Source: an uncultured Enterobacterales bacterium (lineage in GTDB: Bacteria; Pseudomonadota; Gammaproteobacteria; Enterobacterales; CALYQQ01). Taken from it: DNA of 56,715 bases. How positions within the stretch are numbered: the first letter of the stretch is position 1; the number at the start of each line of letters is the position of its first letter. Shown in pieces: positions 11,236-20,803 of this stretch. The position numbers were made by a program, and so were the translations under genes. The notes under the pieces are model-generated. The model made no database searches, had not been told where the DNA came from, and saw only the letters and a program-made list of their open reading frames with translations. The stretch spans positions 1 to 56,715 of the forward strand of contig CALYQQ010000021.1 in assembly GCA_945288535.1 (NCBI GenBank), given 5' to 3'.

Positions 11236-11904
11236 ATGACTTATTATACCTATGTATTAATTAAATTCATTATTGGTTTTTTAATTGTACTCGCCCATTT
11301 GAACTTCACTGGCAAAACACAATTATCGCAAATGACGCCAGTTGATTTTATCGGTAACTTTGTTATCGGGGGAATTATTGGTGGTGTTATCTATAATGAC
11401 AATATTCCACTTCATCAATATATATTAGTACTATTGATTAGTGTTTGTTTAATTTCTTTTCTTAATTTTATTACTAAAAAAATAACTATTTTTCGAAAAA
11501 TAGCTATTGGTAATCCAATTCCTATTATAAAAAATGGTCAATTTGTTATGAAAAATATTTTAGAGAAAAGAAATAAGATAGATATCCTATCAATCATGTC
11601 TCAGCTGCGTATTCAAGGCATTCATTCGTTTCAAGAAATAACCTATGCACAGATAGAACCTAATGGACAAATTACGGCTGTGGTAAATGGTGCAAAAATG
11701 CCCTCATTAATATTAATAAAAGATGGTTCAATCAGAGAAAATGAATTAAATGAGATAGGTAAAACAGAAGAATGGCTAAAAGAACAAATTAAAAAACAAC
11801 ATATAGAGAATATTGACAATATTTTTTTGGCTGAATACTGGAATGACGAAGTTAATTTTGTTCTTCAAGATGGCAAATTAAAACATAAAAATATCAATAA
11901 ATAG
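11236..11904 (+). CDS. YetF-like DUF421 membrane protein
   Basis: The first ~85 residues form three membrane helices containing MTPVDFIGNFVIGGIIGGVI, the typical DUF421 N-terminal region. A cytosolic part follows (about 95-165), starting at IGNPIPIIKNGQFV and including ILSIMSQLRIQGIHSFQEI, the YetF domain. A charged helical tail follows. Total 222 residues, usual for the family; the function of DUF421 proteins is not known. A GGGGAG ribosome site precedes the ATG. The next gene starts 22 bp after its stop, so the two are very probably co-transcribed. Confidence 0.85.
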   Translation: MTYYTYVLIKFIIGFLIVLAHLNFTGKTQLSQMTPVDFIGNFVIGGIIGGVIYNDNIPLHQYILVLLISVCLISFLNFITKKITIFRKIAIGNPIPIIKNGQFVMKNILEKRNKIDILSIMSQLRIQGIHSFQEITYAQIEPNGQITAVVNGAKMPSLILIKDGSIRENELNEIGKTEEWLKEQIKKQHIENIDNIFLAEYWNDEVNFVLQDGKLKHKNINK

Positions 11905-11926
11905 CTATTAATTGGAGGGGAAATAT

Positions 11927-12754
11927 ATGAAAGGACAGTCGCAAGATCAACTTGTTCAGGTTGATATAGATGATGATATTAATAATGAAGACTTACCATC
12001 AAAAGCTGCTGTAGTTCATGAAAATATTCGTCATGAGGGAATACAAGAGCTCAATAGAAATATGATAGCATTATTCCTTTCTGCTATAGCGGCAGGGTTA
12101 TCTATTGGTATCTCGTTATTAGCAAAAGCAGAGTTTCATGTTGCTTTACGCGACGCTTCCTATGCAAGTCTACTGGAAAATCTTGGGTATACTTTTGGTT
12201 TTGTTATTGTAATTATGGCACGTCAACAATTGTTTACTGAGAATACCTTGACCGCAGTGCTACCAATCTTAAATACTCCTTGTTTACATAATGTTAAAAT
12301 CCTTTGCCGCCTTTGGTTAACTGTTTTAACGGGTAATTTAATAGGGACATTTTTAATCACTTTATTTTTTAGTCAATCATCTGTATTCAATATAGAATTA
12401 AAAAATGCTTTTTATTTTATAACATCTGAATTACTTGATAAATCAGTCTCTAATTTTTTTGTTGGTGGAATTATTTCTGGCTGGATAATTGCAACTATGG
12501 TATGGATGTTTCCTACAGCAGGATCAGCTAAACTTTGGATAATCATCTTAATGACATACATTTTAGCATTATGTGGATTTCCTCATATTATCATAGGATC
12601 AGTAGAAATATTTTATCTCATCCTATCAGGACAACAAGAGTGGATGTATTTTCTGTATCCATTTGCTATTCCAACCCTCATTGGCAATATTTTAGGCGGT
12701 ACATTTTTGTTTTCATTATTAAGCCATCTACAAATACGTTATGATATGAAATAA
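11927..12754 (+). CDS. YfdC-like formate/nitrite-family channel
   Basis: Formate/nitrite transporter (FNT) family inner-membrane protein with about six membrane helices. The ATG at 11927 is chosen because GGAGGGG sits 6 bases upstream; the in-frame TTG at 11912 overlaps that ribosome site. The acidic N-terminal region and LPSKAAVVHENIRHEG, then LLAKAEFHVAL, GYTFGFVIVIMARQQLFTEN, SGWIIATMVWMFPTAGSAK and the C-terminal LIGNILGGTFLFSLLSH all follow E. coli YfdC. Substrate is unproven for this subgroup, which differs from FocA/NirC. It is the second gene of a pair with the DUF421 protein. Confidence 0.9.
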   Translation: MKGQSQDQLVQVDIDDDINNEDLPSKAAVVHENIRHEGIQELNRNMIALFLSAIAAGLSIGISLLAKAEFHVALRDASYASLLENLGYTFGFVIVIMARQQLFTENTLTAVLPILNTPCLHNVKILCRLWLTVLTGNLIGTFLITLFFSQSSVFNIELKNAFYFITSELLDKSVSNFFVGGIISGWIIATMVWMFPTAGSAKLWIIILMTYILALCGFPHIIIGSVEIFYLILSGQQEWMYFLYPFAIPTLIGNILGGTFLFSLLSHLQIRYDMK

Positions 12755-12792
12755 AAACATTATATTTATAGAGTTAGAGGCGATTTAAATAA

Positions 12793-12828
12793 AAATAGAA
12801 GATGTTTATGATATAACATCTCCTATTT
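12793..12828. terminator. Bidirectional terminator between convergent genes
   Basis: The hairpin AATAG-A-AGATGTT / AACATCT-C-CTATT (one mismatch) has an 8-base loop and A/T-rich flanks. It lies between the yfdC-like gene ending at 12754 and the repressor ending at 12879 on the other strand, and so could serve both. Confidence 0.55.
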
Positions 12829-12878
12829 ATTAAGAATTAAAAATAACTTAATAACGTAATCTATATTGTAATGTTTAT

Positions 12879-13451
12879 TTAAGAATGGCAGACCATAGCT
12901 ACACGGGCAATTATTTTTATTTCTTCGAGTTTGCATTCAAATAATATTTTATTATCGAAATTGCTTACTCTAACTTTTTTTACAGGAATACGCGCTAAAT
13001 TTCTAATGCTTGTTTTTCCTTCAACTTCAACCATCCATTGACCGTCAAATACATCATTGAATTTATGATCAACAATATAAGAAATATCATTTTCAATAAT
13101 AAACTGAGGTTCAATGAGTTCTTTTGGTAAAAAGCTATTATCAAATATTAGCTGGCCATCATGAACAACACTACCGCTTCTAATCACGTATTTATCTAAT
13201 ATCCGTGTATTATTTTCACCAAATTTATACATAGTTCCTTCCCCTGTTGCCAGCCAAAGTAAGGAAACTTGTGTATCAAGAATGCATCTAATCACTATAT
13301 CATGGGGAAAAATATCTCGTTTATAGCGCATAGATAGTGTACTAGCCGTTATATCCAAATAATTACAAAGTTCAATTTTTGACTTGAAGCCATATGCCTT
13401 GATTACTCTATCAAGAACAGCAGCTCCTCCGTGTTCAAAATTTATATTCAT
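12879..13451 (-). CDS. Phage 186-type CI repressor (orphan)
   Basis: Transcriptional repressor of P2/186-like temperate phages. Residues about 8-70 are the CI helix-turn-helix domain (VLDRVIKAYGFKSKIEL, ITASTLSMRYKRD, WLATGEG). The C-terminal part (about 95-190) is the CI oligomerisation domain, with GQWMVEVEGKTSIRNLARIP and a final IIARVAMV, matching 186 CI in layout and length. The start is the ATG at 13451 rather than the in-frame TTG just before it; GAGAGG lies 11 bases upstream. No integrase, Cox/Apl, CII or structural genes are nearby. It is therefore either a prophage relic or a domesticated regulator. Confidence 0.85.
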   Translation of the reverse strand: MNINFEHGGAAVLDRVIKAYGFKSKIELCNYLDITASTLSMRYKRDIFPHDIVIRCILDTQVSLLWLATGEGTMYKFGENNTRILDKYVIRSGSVVHDGQLIFDNSFLPKELIEPQFIIENDISYIVDHKFNDVFDGQWMVEVEGKTSIRNLARIPVKKVRVSNFDNKILFECKLEEIKIIARVAMVCHS

Positions 13452-15108
13452 CAATGAATTTACCTCTCAGTAACAGCAATTAACATTATGTTAGCTTGCT
13501 GTACATTGCCAAACATAATGCTTCGTGCGATTCTGAAAAATCGATTTTAGTTATTTTTTATTATGTATTATTCTAGCAATACACCTAATGTTAGAATAAT
13601 GCACTATGAAATAAAATATTACAATAATTAAAAATAAGGTTATATATTAATTAGTAAAGAAAACGTTATATGAAGAATACTAATTGAACTAATGAAAATG
13701 TCAGCAAAAACATAAAAATTACCTTGTTATGGTGTAGTGATTAACATCAACTAAATCGCTACATGGCGATCTTATCAATCATGATCTAATGCCATTGGAG
13801 AAATTATTAACGGAAGACATCACTATAACTATTTAATATTTAGCTTAAAATAAAAGAGCGTAATCAATACGACTCAATATTTTCCTAAAAAAATATTATA
13901 AAATAACTCTATTGCTATTGTTTAGCATTTACCAGCTATAATTAGTCGCTACGACTACCTCACGGCAACATATTTTTATATTATGCCATAAAAACAGATT
14001 ATTTTCACTAAAAATGTTCTATTATAATAATAATTTTCTTTTAAAGTTAATAAATTTTATAATAATTTATAAAGGATAGGTAATCAGAGAAATAGCTTTT
14101 AAGATTTATGGATTAATAGATCAATCAAGATAATACTGTATTAATATTTTCTATAGAAGGTATTATTATTATTTTATTATAGGGTAAAAACTTTTATATT
14201 CTTAAAAGAAAAGGGTAAAAAAACACCAAATAGATTATTATAACTATCCTAGTATATCAGCTATTGATATAAAAGAAATTAATTACTCTATTAAAAAGTA
14301 ATAATATTGTTAAATATAACTTTATAATAAAAATAATTATATAGATATGAATAAGATAGGGATACTCTAAGCATTTTAATTATATAATTTATTTCCCTAT
14401 TATAAACCGATTAAATAGATTGGAAATAATATATATGTAATGTATATAATCGATTATCTCCAATGCTATTTTATGAATAATTTTATAATCTTTATAACAA
14501 CAACTAGTTATAATTTATTTAATAAATTTACTTACTATTAATTATTTACTATTACTTGATTTTTTTTAGATAAATTATACTTATTATCTGTGTTAATGAC
14601 TTTCTTATAATTATTTTATTTCATAAAAACATTTAATCTATACAAAATAAAGCTAATTTACTATCTTTATTTATCAAAATAACAAAATAAAATTCCACAA
14701 AACTATCATTATTAATCAATATTTTACTATTTATCATAAGTAATAGGATAAGACCATAGCTAATTTTTCTAATATGTATCTCGCTAAATTTATTAAATTC
14801 AAATGAAATAAGACGTATCGTCACTTTAGAAGTAACTTATCTAAGCAATCCCACAAAATATAAAAAATAATTATACAACTCACAGTAAATAAAAAATTTA
14901 GCACTATATCTTTTTTATTATTTCCTAACTGTTATATTAAATTCAATCTCTAAATATAGAATGATCATTTAATTTTATTATTAAAATATCCTAATGTTAG
15001 GAAATTATCCAATTAATGCTAAATGGTGTTAAACGCCATAAAATTTTATATTTTAAGTTTTTAATTTTGTATAAAATTCGATTACTAGAAAAACATGAGG
15101 ATATAATA
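13452..15108. other. 1.65-kb AT-rich spacer
   Basis: Extremely A/T-rich sequence with no frame that has both coding character and a ribosome site. A 63-codon minus-strand frame at 14633-14824 is low complexity and not credible. It lies upstream of the orphan CI repressor, where a phage's divergent early genes would be, so it could be decayed prophage DNA; nothing recognisable remains. Confidence 0.5.
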
Positions 15109-15786
15109 ATGAAAATAGTAATCGTTTTCTTAATGGTGATTTTACCAATTAGCAGTTTTGCACAGAACTTTTCCAGTGCAAAAAAAGAACTAATTAAACT
15201 TTATACAACTTATCCAGAAAAAGAATTTTATTGTGATTGTCCCATTCATTGGGAAAATAAAAAAGGGGTAGTTGATTTAGCAGCCTGTGGTTATAAAGTA
15301 AGAAAAAATTCGGAACGAGCAAAACGTATCGAGTGGGAGCATGTCATGCCTGCTTATCATTTTGGACATCAATTACTTTGTTGGCAAAATGGTGGTAGAA
15401 ACAATTGTAAAAGTGATAAACGTTTTAATTTAATGGAAGGTGATTTGCATAATTTACAACCAGCTATAGGTGAGGTTAATGGAGACCGTTCCAATTTCGG
15501 CTACTCTTTATTTACAAACACATTTAAACAATATGGACAATGTCAAATGGCGATTGATTTTAAAAATAGAACCGCTCAACCACGTCAACAAATACGTGGA
15601 ATAATAGCAAGAACTTATCTTTATATGGAAAATCGTTATAAATTAAGCTTGTCAAAACAAGATAAGAATTTAATGGATGCATGGAATAAACTCTATCCAC
15701 CAAGTAAATGGGAATGCAAACGCAATAAAATTATAGAATCAATTCAAGGTAATGATAACCCCTATATAACGAAACATTGTCAGTAA
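15109..15786 (+). CDS. endA: Endonuclease I (periplasmic DNase)
   Basis: A secreted non-specific endonuclease of the EndA/NucM family. The start is the ATG at 15109: GAGG lies 8 bases upstream and a signal peptide ending ISSFAQ begins there; an in-frame ATG at 15016 would bury the signal. The catalytic segment has IEWEHVMPAYHFGH with the general-base His, and the metal-binding DLHNLQPAIGEVNGDRSNF. Pairs of cysteines (CDC, C in CWQNGG, NC) match the disulfides of EndA. Its 225 residues is near the E. coli length (235). Monocistronic with a hairpin downstream. Confidence 0.95.
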   Translation: MKIVIVFLMVILPISSFAQNFSSAKKELIKLYTTYPEKEFYCDCPIHWENKKGVVDLAACGYKVRKNSERAKRIEWEHVMPAYHFGHQLLCWQNGGRNNCKSDKRFNLMEGDLHNLQPAIGEVNGDRSNFGYSLFTNTFKQYGQCQMAIDFKNRTAQPRQQIRGIIARTYLYMENRYKLSLSKQDKNLMDAWNKLYPPSKWECKRNKIIESIQGNDNPYITKHCQ

Positions 15787-15795
15787 TACGATAAA

Positions 15796-15826
15796 ATAAT
15801 GGTTATCAATAAATGATAACCATTAT
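15796..15826. terminator. Hairpin between convergent endA and entA
   Basis: A perfect 13-base stem, ATAATGGTTATCA/TGATAACCATTAT, around a 5-base loop begins 10 bp after the endA stop. The T-run is poor on both strands. It most likely ends endA transcription and possibly the leftward ent operon (stop at 15988). Confidence 0.55.
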
Positions 15827-15987
15827 TATAAATAAACTTAACATTAGCCATTGTGTCTTTACATTTTATTATTACAATAAAGTTATTACTTTCTAAAAAC
15901 CGAATGTTAATACGCTAATTAATAAGGCTATAAAAATTTAAAATAATACTTACAACTTGTTGATTAACATATACATAATATGCTTGA

Positions 15988-16746
15988 TTAACTTCCTAAC
16001 GTTGCACCACCATCAATAACAATATCTTGTAAAGTAATATGACCTGCATAATCTGATGCTAAAAACGCAATGGCATGGGAAATATCTTCTGGTACAGCCA
16101 ATTTTTGTAAAGGAATACCTAATTTGAATTTTTCAGGAAGACCATCAATAGTACGTTGTTTATCTTCAGGATGTTGCCATAAATGATGTAACATTTGCGT
16201 ATCGGTTGAACCAGGTGAAACAATATTACACCGTACGTTGAATGCGGCTAATTCTAGCCCAACGCTCAGCGAAAGACTACGTAATGCTGCTTTAGAAGCA
16301 GCATAAATTGACATTTCAGCTCGAGCAACATGTACCGCATTTGATGCAATAGAAATAATCACACCATGTCGTTGTTGTTTAAATTGTGGAATAACCGCTT
16401 TGAATAGAGAAAATGCACCACCCACATTAACATTGATACATTGTTGCCAGTCTTGCCAGGTAAATTCTTCCGTTAAACCGTTTTTTAAAATACCAGCACC
16501 ATTTATGAGTATATCTAATTGTTTTTGTTTAGATAAATATTCATGACAACAATTAAGTACGGCATCATGATCCGAAATATCAAGTAAGCAACGGGTAAAT
16601 GGTAGTCTCGTTTTAGTAAAAGCGATATCAAATCCAATAACATTTGCTCCAGCTTGGCTAAATAAGCATGCGGTTTGATAACCTATGCCACGTCCAGCGC
16701 CTGTGACCCAAACCTGCTTATCTTTAAAATTAAATGGTAATTGCAT
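15988..16746 (-). CDS. entA: 2,3-dihydro-2,3-dihydroxybenzoate dehydrogenase EntA
   Basis: Oxidises 2,3-dihydro-DHB to 2,3-dihydroxybenzoate with NAD+, the last step of catechol formation. SDR fold: cofactor motif VTGAGRGIGYQTA at about 14-26, NGAGILKNG, and the catalytic Tyr-Lys in YAASKAA. The C-terminus has DIVIDGGATLG. Its 252 residues is the EntA length. It is the last gene of receptor-entC-entE-entB-entA and begins 3 bp after the entB stop, so it is translationally close-coupled. Confidence 0.95.
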   Translation of the reverse strand: MQLPFNFKDKQVWVTGAGRGIGYQTACLFSQAGANVIGFDIAFTKTRLPFTRCLLDISDHDAVLNCCHEYLSKQKQLDILINGAGILKNGLTEEFTWQDWQQCINVNVGGAFSLFKAVIPQFKQQRHGVIISIASNAVHVARAEMSIYAASKAALRSLSLSVGLELAAFNVRCNIVSPGSTDTQMLHHLWQHPEDKQRTIDGLPEKFKLGIPLQKLAVPEDISHAIAFLASDYAGHITLQDIVIDGGATLGS

Positions 16747-16749
16747 TGA

Positions 16750-17616
16750 TTAAGATCCTTGCTGTAACAATTTTAACCAGTGAGTGAGTGTCGGTTCTTT
16801 GACCATATCAACAAAATCAACATGATATCCGGCATGATTCCATTTAGAGATTAATGACATGATCTGAACTGAATCTAATCCATAATCAAGTAAGTTTTCA
16901 TCGTTACCTATTAAATGATCAGGATCCTCAAAAAGTGGAATAATTTCTTGTCTTAACTTATCAATATTCCATTGACTTGTTGAAGGTAGCTGATCAATTA
17001 AGGTTTGGGTCGTCATTACTTGACCGCAACAACTTGTTATATGTTGGAGTGCCATTAAATGTTTTTCTTGGCTAAAATCGGCAAGGGCATCGGCAATAAA
17101 AAAAGGCTTAATATCACGCATAAAGGCATCTATAGCTGTTGTCAGACAACCAATGTGAGCATAAACGCCACAAATAATAAGTTGATCCTTATTTTCTCGT
17201 TTTAATATAGTTTCTAATTCAGAACGTTGGAATGCACTATAGCGCCATTTCTCTAGCACTATATCATCTGTTTGTGGTGTCAATAATTGTGTAATTTGCT
17301 GTTGTTCGGCATGCAAATTTAAACCCGGTCCCCACATATCATTTAGTAAACCTCGCTGTTTCTTATTTTGCTTACTTGGTTGTGCAGTATAAAACACTGG
17401 AATAGAAAAAAGACGACAAGCTTTTTTTAACTGAATGATATTTTCAATAACCTGATTTATCATAGAACTCTCTGTTTGCCAGAAATTTAGAAAATAGTTT
17501 TGCATATCATGAATAAGTAATGCTGCTTTTCGATTATCAAGAGGCCAGCTTACTTTATTTACAGGTAATTGTGATGAGATAGGCAAGGCATAATCTTTTA
17601 ACTGAGGAATAGTCAT
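16750..17616 (-). CDS. entB: Isochorismatase / aryl carrier protein EntB
   Basis: A two-domain protein. The N-terminal isochorismatase (about 1-205) converts isochorismate to 2,3-dihydro-[14 protein letters not shown] holds the acidic catalytic residue, and GVYAHIGC has Gly where cysteine hydrolases have the nucleophile. The C-terminal aryl carrier domain carries the phosphopantetheine Ser in [14 protein letters not shown], on which DHB is loaded by EntE. Its 288 residues is close to E. coli EntB (285). It overlaps the entE stop by 4 bp (ATGA). No phosphopantetheinyl transferase (EntD) is in this window. Confidence 0.96.
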   Translation of the reverse strand: MTIPQLKDYALPISSQLPVNKVSWPLDNRKAALLIHDMQNYFLNFWQTESSMINQVIENIIQLKKACRLFSIPVFYTAQPSKQNKKQRGLLNDMWGPGLNLHAEQQQITQLLTPQTDDIVLEKWRYSAFQRSELETILKRENKDQLIICGVYAHIGCLTTAIDAFMRDIKPFFIADALADFSQEKHLMALQHITSCCGQVMTTQTLIDQLPSTSQWNIDKLRQEIIPLFEDPDHLIGNDENLLDYGLDSVQIMSLISKWNHAGYHVDFVDMVKEPTLTHWLKLLQQGS

Positions 17617-19241
17617 TCGATTTCTCCTTTTATTTGCTGATCAATATAGAGTTGTGTTCGTAGTGCGCGTTTATCGACTTTACCAACAGCGGTTAACGGT
17701 AGTTGGTTAACCACTTTAACTTTATCGGGGATTTTATAATCAGCAATGCCTTGTTCACGAAGAAAGCGGCGAAGTTGTTCTGGTTTAATAGGCTCTCGAC
17801 TAACAATATAAGCACAGCTTTTTTCACCTAATAACGGATCATTAATAGGAATGAGTGCGGTATGAATAATCATCGGATGTTGCAATAAAATATTTTCAAT
17901 TTCTTCAGCCGCGATTTTTTCGCCACCACGATTGATTTGATCTTTCTCGCGACCAACAACCGTAATATAACCTTGAGCTGTTTGAGTAATAATATCCCCA
18001 GAACAATAAAATCCATTTTCATCAAATACATGTTGATTATATTGAGGATTAAGATAATAACCTCGAAATGTATAAGGACCGCGTGTCATAAGCCGGCCCG
18101 CTTCTCCAAACGGCAATTTATTACCTTTTATATCAGCTACCCAAACTTCATCATCAGGACTAATTGGACGTCCTTGTGTGGTACAACAAATCTCTTCACT
18201 ATCATCAAGGCGTGTATAATTGACTAATCCTTCTGCCATACCAAAGACTTGTTGAAGCTGGCAACCTAGTTCTGGTTTTATTCTTCTTGCAATTATTTCG
18301 CTTAAATGAGCACCACCAACTTGTAATAAAGTAAGACTGGAAAGCATACGATTATGTCCATATTGTTTGACGGCTTCTAACCACAAGCTTACGGCTGGTG
18401 GAACTAATGACGTAACCGTAATTTGATGATCATGAATAAAAGGAAAACAGGTTACTGGACTTGGATTATCGGCCATCACCACTAAACCGCCGGCATAAAA
18501 AACGCCTAAAGCACCTGGTGAACTCATTGGATAATTATGTGCAGCGGGGAGAGCGCATAAATAACGGGTGGTAGAGGTAAAATGACAAATATCAACACTC
18601 GCACGAATACTATAATAATAATCATTATGAGTTCGTGGTATAAGTTTTGGTGTTCCAGTGCTCCCACCCGAAAGTTGAAAAAAGGCTACTTCAGTCGCCT
18701 CCGTTGGTGTAGCCACGCAGTTATCATTGCCGGCTTCGATTAAATGAATAAGATTATCTTGGCTATTTTCATGATTGACTAACATAATATGTTGTAATGT
18801 CGGACACAGTATTTTTAATTCATTAATAAAATCATCACGACTAAAGGCGGGATGGTTACGATCAGCAATAAGAAGCGATGGTTTTATCTGCTGTGCATAG
18901 GCACGTAATTCGGTACGTTGATGCTTAAATAAAGCATTTAATGGGACAATACCTATTTTTAACAACGCAAAGAAAACAATATAAAATTCAGCTACATTTC
19001 CTAACTGAACCAAAGCAGTTTGGCCTAATTCCAATTTACGTTTTTTAATGTTGCTGGCAAGGTTATCTATTCTTTGATTAAACTGACGATAACTATACTG
19101 TTTATTTTGACTAATTAATGCTAATTGATCACTATTGCGGTGTCGATCAGGAATATCGTATAAAGGTTTATCTATCCAGTAACCTCTTTGCCGATAATAG
19201 TTTTCTAACTGTGTAGGCCAATGATTAAATTCAACAAGCAT
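17613..19241 (-). CDS. entE: 2,3-dihydroxybenzoate-AMP ligase EntE
   Basis: Activates DHB with ATP and loads it on the EntB carrier domain. The start is taken at 19241: AAGGA lies 8 bases upstream and [22 protein letters not shown] aligns with EntE N-termini; the in-frame ATG at 19259 lacks a site. The motif [19 protein letters not shown] is the ATP-binding core; [16 protein letters not shown] and YFCSGD-type elements (here FYCSGDI) follow, and the catalytic Lys lies in [12 protein letters not shown]. 542 residues. It overlaps the entC end by 11 bp, indicating coupled translation. Confidence 0.96.
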   Translation of the reverse strand: MLVEFNHWPTQLENYYRQRGYWIDKPLYDIPDRHRNSDQLALISQNKQYSYRQFNQRIDNLASNIKKRKLELGQTALVQLGNVAEFYIVFFALLKIGIVPLNALFKHQRTELRAYAQQIKPSLLIADRNHPAFSRDDFINELKILCPTLQHIMLVNHENSQDNLIHLIEAGNDNCVATPTEATEVAFFQLSGGSTGTPKLIPRTHNDYYYSIRASVDICHFTSTTRYLCALPAAHNYPMSSPGALGVFYAGGLVVMADNPSPVTCFPFIHDHQITVTSLVPPAVSLWLEAVKQYGHNRMLSSLTLLQVGGAHLSEIIARRIKPELGCQLQQVFGMAEGLVNYTRLDDSEEICCTTQGRPISPDDEVWVADIKGNKLPFGEAGRLMTRGPYTFRGYYLNPQYNQHVFDENGFYCSGDIITQTAQGYITVVGREKDQINRGGEKIAAEEIENILLQHPMIIHTALIPINDPLLGEKSCAYIVSREPIKPEQLRRFLREQGIADYKIPDKVKVVNQLPLTAVGKVDKRALRTQLYIDQQIKGEIE

Positions 19242-20421
19242 ATTGGATTTCCTTATCATTGAGTAAACCTAATGCGTGTAGCATTGTGCCAAATTTAATC
19301 TCAGTTTCATGCCATTCAGCATCGGGTTTCGAATTTGCAACAATACCAGCACCAGCAAAAAGTGTGATGTGATTTTTGGCTATTTGCCCACAACGAATAG
19401 TAACAACCCATTCGCCATTACCATGACTGTCACACCAACCAACGATACCGCCAAAGTAGCCTCGTTCAAACGGTTCTAATTGGTTAATTAATGTAGCAGC
19501 TTGTTCGCCAGGAAAACCACAAAGTGCGGGTGTGGGATGTAGCAAACAGGCGAGTGTGAGAATATCTAACGAGGTATTACTTAGTTCAGCTTCTATTTTA
19601 GTACCGAGATGCCAAATAAAAGGCGTCTTTACTAAAGAGGGTTCTGTCGGTATAGATATCTTTTGGCAATGATTAACCAATATTTGCTTAATGGCATTAA
19701 TGACAAGTTGATGCTCATGACGATTTTTTTTTGATTGAAACAAACTCTCCTGTTGCTGTTGATCTGTGATAGGGGAAGTGCCTCGTTTACATGAACCTGC
19801 AAGAGGAAATGAACTAATAAAGCGACCTTGTTTTCGTAATAATAGTTCAGGGCTTGCGCCAATCAAAATATGATGTTGCAAAGGCACATAGAAGCTGTAG
19901 CTGGTAGGATTTTGCTTATTTAATAGCATAAATAAACGGCCAGCTTGTGTTTGTTCTTTTAATTCTATTTCAAGAAGACGTGAAAGAACGACTTTATCTA
20001 AATTATTTTGATTGATGGCATTTATGCCGGACGATACCATTTGACAAAAAGTTTTCTTATCTGGATAGGGGTGTAAATGGTGTATTGATGTAGGAGGAGT
20101 ATCATCGGAAACAGTAAAATCGTTACGATTTATCCACTGATAATGCTGAGGAATAAACAAGGCAGATGGTTGGCGTTTATCAAAGGGGATCGCGCCAACC
20201 AAAATAGGATGATTAATACCTTGATGTTTTGCGTGTTGAAAAGCTTGTAAAACGTGTTTTGATAACTTATTTTGTGGTGAATAATAGCCAACGGCCGGAA
20301 GCGTAATTTTGGTAAAACAGCCTTGTGCATGAATACTTTTATTTGATGAAAGAAAGACAAAATCGTCATAATGGAAATTGTTTAAACCAGTGGGAGAATG
20401 TTCATTTGTGAGATTAATCAT
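19231..20421 (-). CDS. entC: Isochorismate synthase EntC
   Basis: Converts chorismate to isochorismate, the entry step to DHB. The ATG at 20421 has AGGAG 5 bases upstream and gives 396 residues, close to E. coli EntC (391). An open frame extends 38 codons further upstream without a ribosome site. Chorismate-binding signatures are present: [48 protein letters not shown], then GYFGGIVGW and [10 protein letters not shown] near the C-terminus. It is the second gene after the receptor in a leftward iron-acquisition operon, about 380 bp downstream of the receptor stop. Confidence 0.95.
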   Translation of the reverse strand: MINLTNEHSPTGLNNFHYDDFVFLSSNKSIHAQGCFTKITLPAVGYYSPQNKLSKHVLQAFQHAKHQGINHPILVGAIPFDKRQPSALFIPQHYQWINRNDFTVSDDTPPTSIHHLHPYPDKKTFCQMVSSGINAINQNNLDKVVLSRLLEIELKEQTQAGRLFMLLNKQNPTSYSFYVPLQHHILIGASPELLLRKQGRFISSFPLAGSCKRGTSPITDQQQQESLFQSKKNRHEHQLVINAIKQILVNHCQKISIPTEPSLVKTPFIWHLGTKIEAELSNTSLDILTLACLLHPTPALCGFPGEQAATLINQLEPFERGYFGGIVGWCDSHGNGEWVVTIRCGQIAKNHITLFAGAGIVANSKPDAEWHETEIKFGTMLHALGLLNDKEIQYAC

Positions 20422-20803
20422 CGTTTCTCCTGTGTTTTCAGATATTGAATATGGGATAGTTATCTCATCTAAGCTGACACCATAATAAATAATTATGCGA
20501 ACCAAGGTTATGTAATCATTTGGTTGCTTAAACAACGAGAAGGACGGCAGTATGATGAGTGCCTTTTATCGATTAATGACACATAATTAATAGCTCCCAA
20601 AGGTTTGACGCGTTTTCTTTATTTTTATAAAAATTAAGTAGCAAATTGATAATCCAGCTACTAATTAATTGATTTCTAGAACTACAATACTAAGATGCCA
20701 TGCACATTTACTCCCTATGACATCTTTTTTATTTTACGATTTAGATTGTACTCGCAGCATGTCATTCTTTTTGCTAATGCTAGATAAATAAATATTGTAT
20801 TTT
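20422..20803. promoter_or_regulatory. Spacer upstream of entC with a weak operator-like palindrome
   Basis: This 380-bp gap separates the receptor stop and entC, both leftward. It holds an imperfect palindrome, TGGGATAGTTATCTCA, near 20454-20469, which loosely resembles a Fur half-site arrangement. The gap is long enough for a separate entC promoter. No gene is seen. Confidence 0.3.

Noticed and set aside
14633..14824. 63-codon minus-strand frame
   Set aside because: Low-complexity Ile/Leu/Asn/Lys composition in very AT-rich DNA with no good ribosome site; expected by chance.
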